Source: Helicobacteraceae bacterium (GTDB lineage: Bacteria; Campylobacterota; Campylobacteria; Campylobacterales; Sulfurimonadaceae). Taken from it: a stretch of 55,129 nucleotides of DNA. Under the pieces are notes generated by a model. That model was not told the origin of the DNA and searched no databases. It saw only the letters and a list, made by a program, of their open reading frames with translations. Below, piece after piece: positions 51,585 to 55,129 of this stretch. Made by a program: the position numbers and the translations under genes. The stretch is from positions 1-55,129 of the forward strand of contig JALSLA010000041.1 of NCBI GenBank assembly GCA_026988515.1. Reading direction: 5' to 3'. Within the stretch, counting starts at the first letter, position 1. The number at the start of each line of letters is the position of its first letter.

Positions 51585-53330
51585 TTAATCACAATCCAAT
51601 AATTTGGTGAAACTTCCTGTATCACTGATAGCAATCAATGTGTCACAACCGCGAATAGGACACTCTTCGGCAACGATTTTAGTATCGCTCCAAGCGGTTA
51701 CTTTACATTCATCACCATTAACCGTGACTTTAGCATTGGCACCAACACCAAAGCCGCTACCGTCAAGGGTTACAATATCCCAATAATAGTCGCTGTCAAT
51801 AGCGTCTATTGTAGGATTCAGTGCTTCAGTACCTGCTGTTTCACACCCACCGTACATGCTGTCAGTTGCGGTGCCAAACAAAGTATTGAGAACCAGTTGA
51901 CCACATTTTTCAGGACATTCGGCAATAACCAATGTGTCTGTCCATGAAGTAATGCTACACTCTGTACCGTTTACAGTGACACTAGAGTTTATTTTGCTAC
52001 CGAAACCACGCCCTTCAACTGTAAGTGTATTACCACTCCAGAATTCAGCCCATTCAATGACTACATCAGGCACAACAACCAGGTAGACCGGAGCACTCTC
52101 TAAAGACTCTTTGACGGCTCGAACTGCATAGCTTCCCGGTTCAAGATTCGGAGGTAGTGTAACAACAGCTTGTGTCGCAGAGATAGACTCTGGGGTTAAT
52201 TCTGTTGTAATGCCGTCAGGATCCGTAAGAACAATAGTTGATTTGTACGTTTTAAGACCGGTAGCTGTTTTGGCATTATTTGTCAGACCGATTCCTGTAA
52301 ATGTGACTTTAGTCGCACTTCCAGCTGTAATTTTGCCAACGCTTAAGTCGTTGATCTGAGGAACGACCGGACCACCACTTGGAATAGGAGTAGAGGCTGC
52401 ACCTAAAATTCCTCCGTGACAACCTAGACAATCAGATTGTTTACCAATGTGTCCAAAGCCCGGTGCTTCACCGTATACTGTAATATTTCCATCTCCGTCG
52501 GTATCAGCTTGAATAGTGTGGATTGAGCTAATTCCATGGCAATCCTCACAACGACGAATTGCCCAGTCAGAACCGGTTTGATCATGACATACGGTACAAT
52601 CCAATACATCGCCGCCGACACCAACTTGGCCAATTCCCGTACTGTGGTGATTTACTGAGTTGGTTTTAACGTCAATACCCGAAACGCTTTCTACTCCGGC
52701 ATTGTGACAGAATGTACAAGCACCTTCACCGTTTGGTCCTTTGCCGCCACTGGTACGCGGTGTCACCATGGATGGTGTGCGTCCGGTCGGAATATAGTGA
52801 CCGTCGTTAGGGTTGTTGATAACAGAACCGTGACAGTGTTTACAGTTGAGTGCTTGTGCAGGTTCGGTTAAGTGGTGAACCGAAGCTTTCCCATCCATTT
52901 GTTTGTGACAGTTAAGGCAGTTTTTAAAGCTTTCATCTACAACAATCATACTGGTTGCCGGGTCAATTGCATGACAGTGTTGACAGTTATAGACTTCACC
53001 TGGGACTCCGTAAGGTGCTTGAGTGTTTGCACCCATTTTCATTTCTCTTACAACACGAAGGTGGTGACGGTCAGGAATAGCACCTGCTTTGACGGTAGGC
53101 GGTGTAAAAGTCCAACCAAGATTGGTACGATTAACATCGGTCAATCTGTCTGGTGCGTGACAATACCAGCAGTTTTCTCTTTGCAGATTATTAAATTGAG
53201 AATCGGGGATACCCAAATTCTGATTAACCGGCGGTGCCGGCACGTCGGCCCAACTGAGTGTAAAGCTTGTTAGCATAATCAGCAATACCGCTTTACATGT
53301 ATTCACTGATGTTTTTATATTTCCAAACAT
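51585..53330 (-). CDS. 8-heme cytochrome c with C-terminal IPT/TIG-like domains
   Basis: A 581-residue exported protein (signal cut probably after SWA, residue 28). Eight CXXCH motifs begin at Cys 54, 116, 138, 163, 205, 245, 261 and 301. A flexible Pro/Gly/Ser linker (about 310-325) leads into a heme-free half with Ig-like/IPT units: one at about 327-425, then two similar to each other at about 426-505 and 506-581 (VTVNGTECSITSWTDT versus VTVNGDECKVTAWSDT). The architecture, 8 hemes in about 280 residues plus a removable tail beside a subtilase, parallels Geobacter OmcZ. Ribosome-binding site AAGGAG before the ATG. Confidence 0.88.
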   Translation of the reverse strand: MFGNIKTSVNTCKAVLLIMLTSFTLSWADVPAPPVNQNLGIPDSQFNNLQRENCWYCHAPDRLTDVNRTNLGWTFTPPTVKAGAIPDRHHLRVVREMKMGANTQAPYGVPGEVYNCQHCHAIDPATSMIVVDESFKNCLNCHKQMDGKASVHHLTEPAQALNCKHCHGSVINNPNDGHYIPTGRTPSMVTPRTSGGKGPNGEGACTFCHNAGVESVSGIDVKTNSVNHHSTGIGQVGVGGDVLDCTVCHDQTGSDWAIRRCEDCHGISSIHTIQADTDGDGNITVYGEAPGFGHIGKQSDCLGCHGGILGAASTPIPSGGPVVPQINDLSVGKITAGSATKVTFTGIGLTNNAKTATGLKTYKSTIVLTDPDGITTELTPESISATQAVVTLPPNLEPGSYAVRAVKESLESAPVYLVVVPDVVIEWAEFWSGNTLTVEGRGFGSKINSSVTVNGTECSITSWTDTLVIAECPEKCGQLVLNTLFGTATDSMYGGCETAGTEALNPTIDAIDSDYYWDIVTLDGSGFGVGANAKVTVNGDECKVTAWSDTKIVAEECPIRGCDTLIAISDTGSFTKLLDCD

Positions 53331-53350
53331 AAAAGACTCCTTTTTTAAAT

Positions 53351-53369
53351 AAGCGCAGACTAAGCGCTT
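53351..53369 (-). promoter_or_regulatory. Leader hairpin A (AAGCGC / GCGCTT)
   Basis: Perfect 6-bp stem with a 7-base loop, 20 bases before the cytochrome ATG in the untranslated leader. Confidence 0.45.
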
Positions 53370-53374
53370 TAATA

Positions 53375-53391
53375 TTAGGTTATGAACCTAA
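53375..53391. promoter_or_regulatory. Inverted repeat TTAGGTT-ATG-AACCTAA
   Basis: Perfect 7-bp arms with a 3-base centre, next to hairpin A. It may be an RNA hairpin or a protein-binding operator. Confidence 0.5.
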
Positions 53392-53489
53392 CGTGATCTC
53401 GACGATTTAAAAACCTCCTTTTTCTGATGTTGATATTTCAGCATACACTGACCTAGTTCTTGAAAGGCTGAGGCAGTTAAAGATGCAAG

Positions 53490-53510
53490 TAATAATTATT
53501 ATAATTATTA
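53490..53510. promoter_or_regulatory. 21-bp AT palindrome resembling a Fur box
   Basis: Arms TAATAATTAT and ATAATTATTA around a single T. The first 15 bases match the holo-Fur consensus recalled for Helicobacter (TAATAATnATTATTA) at 13 of 14 defined positions. It contains TATAAT-like hexamers, so it would overlap a promoter. Iron control of heme proteins would make sense. Confidence 0.45.
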
Positions 53511-53814
53511 ATATTATGACTCGTCTCTTTACTGCGAAACCCTGACACATATTCTACATTGAAAATGTTTCATTTGTATTTCATTGTATTTTTTATGGTG
53601 GGTTAATTTCAATAAGTGAAACTTTATGTAACAAAAACTTAAAGAAATTTATATATTTTATATTTTGTTGTCGGTGCGAATCCGTTCAATTAATATTCAA
53701 CTAACATTGCAATTGTATAATTGTACTATAAAGAAAATACTTAAAGTACGGGGGAGCTTTTAGTAGATAAATGATGTCTGCAGAAATGCTTTAGTTTAGT
53801 AAGGACTTTAAGAT

Positions 53815-54549
53815 ATGGTAACTATGGTAAAAAAACGCACGATACTCATTGTAGAAGATGAATCTGTCGTCGTAGAATGTCTGAGCAGAATGTTAGAATA
53901 TCACGGATTTTTCATCGTAGGAAACTGTGACAAAGGTTCGGATGCCATCAGTAAAGCCAAGGCGCTTAAACCGGACATAATATTAATGGATATTATGCTC
54001 AAAGACGGTGTTAGCGGTTGTGATGCCGCATTGGAAATCCGTAAATGTATTGCTACAAAAATTATCTATCTTACGGGCTACTCCAGCAGTGATATTATTA
54101 ACCATGTTGCCTCTTCCGATGCTGACGGTTACATTCTCAAGCCATACTTGGAGCAACAGGTATTAGCGACTATTGCGCTGGCACTGGTAACAGGCAGTAA
54201 AGAAGTTGCAGATCAACAATCCAGTCATAGCTGTCATATCCATACCATACCGTTAAATAACGGCTACCTGTTTGACCGAAAGCGCATACGACTTTTTAAA
54301 GAAAATCGCGAAGTGATTTTAAGCAGCAAGGCTTTAAAGCTGGTTACTATTTTAAGCGAAAATATTAATGTCAGTATTTCATTTGAGCAGCTCTCACACT
54401 ATATTTACGGCAAACAGATGCCTAAAAAAACGTTGCGATCCTTAGTGTTTCGAACACGAAAAGTTTTAGGAGAGAATCTTATAGTCAACTCAAGCGGACT
54501 GGGCTATAAAATTGTCAGTGCACCTCTGCAAAAAAATTATACTATATAA
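53815..54549 (+). CDS. Orphan response regulator, receiver plus winged-helix DNA-binding domain
   Basis: A 244-residue OmpR-like regulator. The receiver shows TILIVEDESVVVE (acidic pair), IILMDIMLKDGVSG (phospho-acceptor Asp), the Thr in IIYLTGYSS, and ILKPYLEQQ (Lys). The C-terminal winged helix includes LSSKALKLVTILSENINV and TLRSLVFRTRKVLGENLIV. No histidine kinase gene is adjacent. It sits between the divergent 8-heme cytochrome and a downstream multiheme cytochrome, and may control either. The upstream start is used; a second ATG three codons later is possible. Confidence 0.88.
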   Translation: MVTMVKKRTILIVEDESVVVECLSRMLEYHGFFIVGNCDKGSDAISKAKALKPDIILMDIMLKDGVSGCDAALEIRKCIATKIIYLTGYSSSDIINHVASSDADGYILKPYLEQQVLATIALALVTGSKEVADQQSSHSCHIHTIPLNNGYLFDRKRIRLFKENREVILSSKALKLVTILSENINVSISFEQLSHYIYGKQMPKKTLRSLVFRTRKVLGENLIVNSSGLGYKIVSAPLQKNYTI

Positions 54550-54572
54550 GCTGCACTTATTTAAATCCATGC

Positions 54573-54578
54573 TATAAT
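54573..54578 (+). promoter_or_regulatory. Candidate -10 box (TATAAT) for the partial cytochrome gene
   Basis: ATGCTATAATTTCG, 91 bases before the ATG at 54669, in a 119-base gap after the response regulator. Confidence 0.4.
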
Positions 54579-54668
54579 TTCGTTGTAACAAGTATAAACT
54601 GTAACTACAGTAGCATATAGTTATTTTTGGTTAGAGTACGATACTTGGTATGGATACAAGGAGATATA

Positions 54669-55129
54669 ATGATTTTAAACGTTCAATACACATTCAAAAA
54701 AATTTGTTCGGTGAGTTTGCTTATGGCCGTTACGGTATTGCTGCCGACGGATTCTTCAGCACGTGGTATGAGTATTTTTGACGGAGCACCGACGGAAGAG
54801 CAGTGCCGTTTGTGTCATGGAGACAATTCGGGTGTTCCCAATCCTGCAGCAGGTGCTGTCAATGCTGACCGTCACCACTCGCGCGTCGGAAAACCGATTG
54901 AAGGACTTTACTACGGTTGGCACGAAACAGTAGCACCGGGTGATATATCACGAGGCGAGTATCATTGTTTAACATGTCATACGACAGAATATTCTGAAGA
55001 GACAGATTCGGAAACGATTGTATTGACCAATGACTGCTTGCAGTGTCACCCTGCTTGGTCGGTAACGGGGCGCCCGATGCGCGGCAGTAACGTTCACCAT
55101 GCGACACGCTCCTTTCAGCAGCGACAGTG
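54669..55129 (+). CDS. Multiheme cytochrome c, N-terminal part (runs off the window)
   Basis: An open frame of 153 codons to the window end, starting at ATG 54669 with AAGGAG 7 bases upstream. The first about 34 residues form a signal peptide (ICSVSLLMAVTVLLPTDSSA). Three heme c sites are visible: CRLCH, CLTCH and CLQCH, with further His residues (DRHHSR, YGWHET) able to serve as distal ligands. It is likely periplasmic or outer-surface and related to the other cytochromes here. The heme total is unknown because the 3' end is missing. Confidence 0.85.
   Translation, partial: MILNVQYTFKKICSVSLLMAVTVLLPTDSSARGMSIFDGAPTEEQCRLCHGDNSGVPNPAAGAVNADRHHSRVGKPIEGLYYGWHETVAPGDISRGEYHCLTCHTTEYSEETDSETIVLTNDCLQCHPAWSVTGRPMRGSNVHHATRSFQQRQ

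Larger units (their letters stand above)
53331..53814. other. 484-base divergent intergenic region
   Basis: No plausible gene in either direction. It holds, from left to right, two hairpins in the cytochrome leader, an unused-looking AAGGAGGT (minus strand, 53411-53418) with no start codon after it, an AT-rich Fur-box-like palindrome, short inverted repeats (ACATT-GAA-AATGT near 53556; TTTCA-N5-TGAAA at 53607-53621) and a likely promoter for the response regulator (TATAAT 53716-53721). Confidence 0.6.

Noticed and set aside
53676-53692. GGTGCGAATCCGTTC, similar to a tRNA T-loop
   Set aside because: No acceptor stem, anticodon arm or CCA end can be built around it; chance similarity.

Overview
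The window reads as a chromosomal segment of a free-living, AT-rich Campylobacterota (epsilonproteobacterial) chemolithotroph of the Sulfurimonas/Sulfuricurvum/Sulfurovum type. This rests on gene content: a HydABC uptake hydrogenase with HydE and the full Hyp set, a compact tsaE-lptB-rpoN block, a separate glyS, flagellar fliN/cheX, a superoxide reductase, a di-heme cytochrome c peroxidase and several multiheme cytochromes. No rRNA, tRNA, CRISPR array or intact insertion sequence was recognised. No frameshifted gene was seen; two genes run off the window ends.

Layout. 1-547 (minus): end of a chemotaxis/flagellar operon (partial fliN, cheX). 720-4275: TSUP-family exporter and uvrA. 4410-6083: an unknown exported protein and a convergent superoxide reductase, separated by a perfect bidirectional hairpin. 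6258-15533: housekeeping genes (glyS, an FAD oxidoreductase, hemH, a HAD phosphatase, a YcbB-type L,D-transpeptidase, a coiled-coil membrane protein, cytochrome c peroxidase). 15552-21017: a PAS-GGDEF-EAL protein, two methyltransferases and a YgiQ-type radical SAM protein.

21094-40467 is a hydrogenase island. It starts with a TetR regulator overlapping a cytosolic, HupUV-like [NiFe] hydrogenase whose large subunit ends exactly at the last metal-ligand His (no maturation tail). The membrane-bound HydABC hydrogenase follows, then HydE (a degenerate HypF relative), HypF and a HyaD-like protease homologue that has lost two of three nickel ligands. A second, intact-looking protease lies on the opposite strand in an operon with a transposase-derived gene. 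A nickel permease and hypBCDE-hypX-hypA follow, and the island ends with a DUF695/RraB-like gene. HypX suggests that the active-site CO ligand can be made aerobically. The hydA and nickel-permease upstream regions share a 5-6-5 inverted repeat (ATGAA-N6-TTCAT), a plausible common operator.

40582-46581: a hybrid sensor kinase, then a tightly packed S4/trpD/tsaE/lptB/rpoN run. 46594-55129: an electron-transfer region. On the minus strand an 8-heme cytochrome with a C-terminal IPT/TIG-like half is followed by a subtilisin-like protease, a PpiC-type isomerase lipoprotein and an 11-12-heme cytochrome. The first three resemble, in order and architecture, the omcZ-ozpA-isomerase locus of Geobacter, which makes an extracellular cytochrome filament. 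A divergent orphan response regulator and another (partial) multiheme cytochrome follow, and a Fur-box-like 21-bp palindrome lies in the 484-bp gap between the two directions.

Across the window a 12-bp palindrome, TTTACATGTAAA, recurs far more often than chance, mostly inside unrelated genes. It may be a highly iterated palindrome of this genome.
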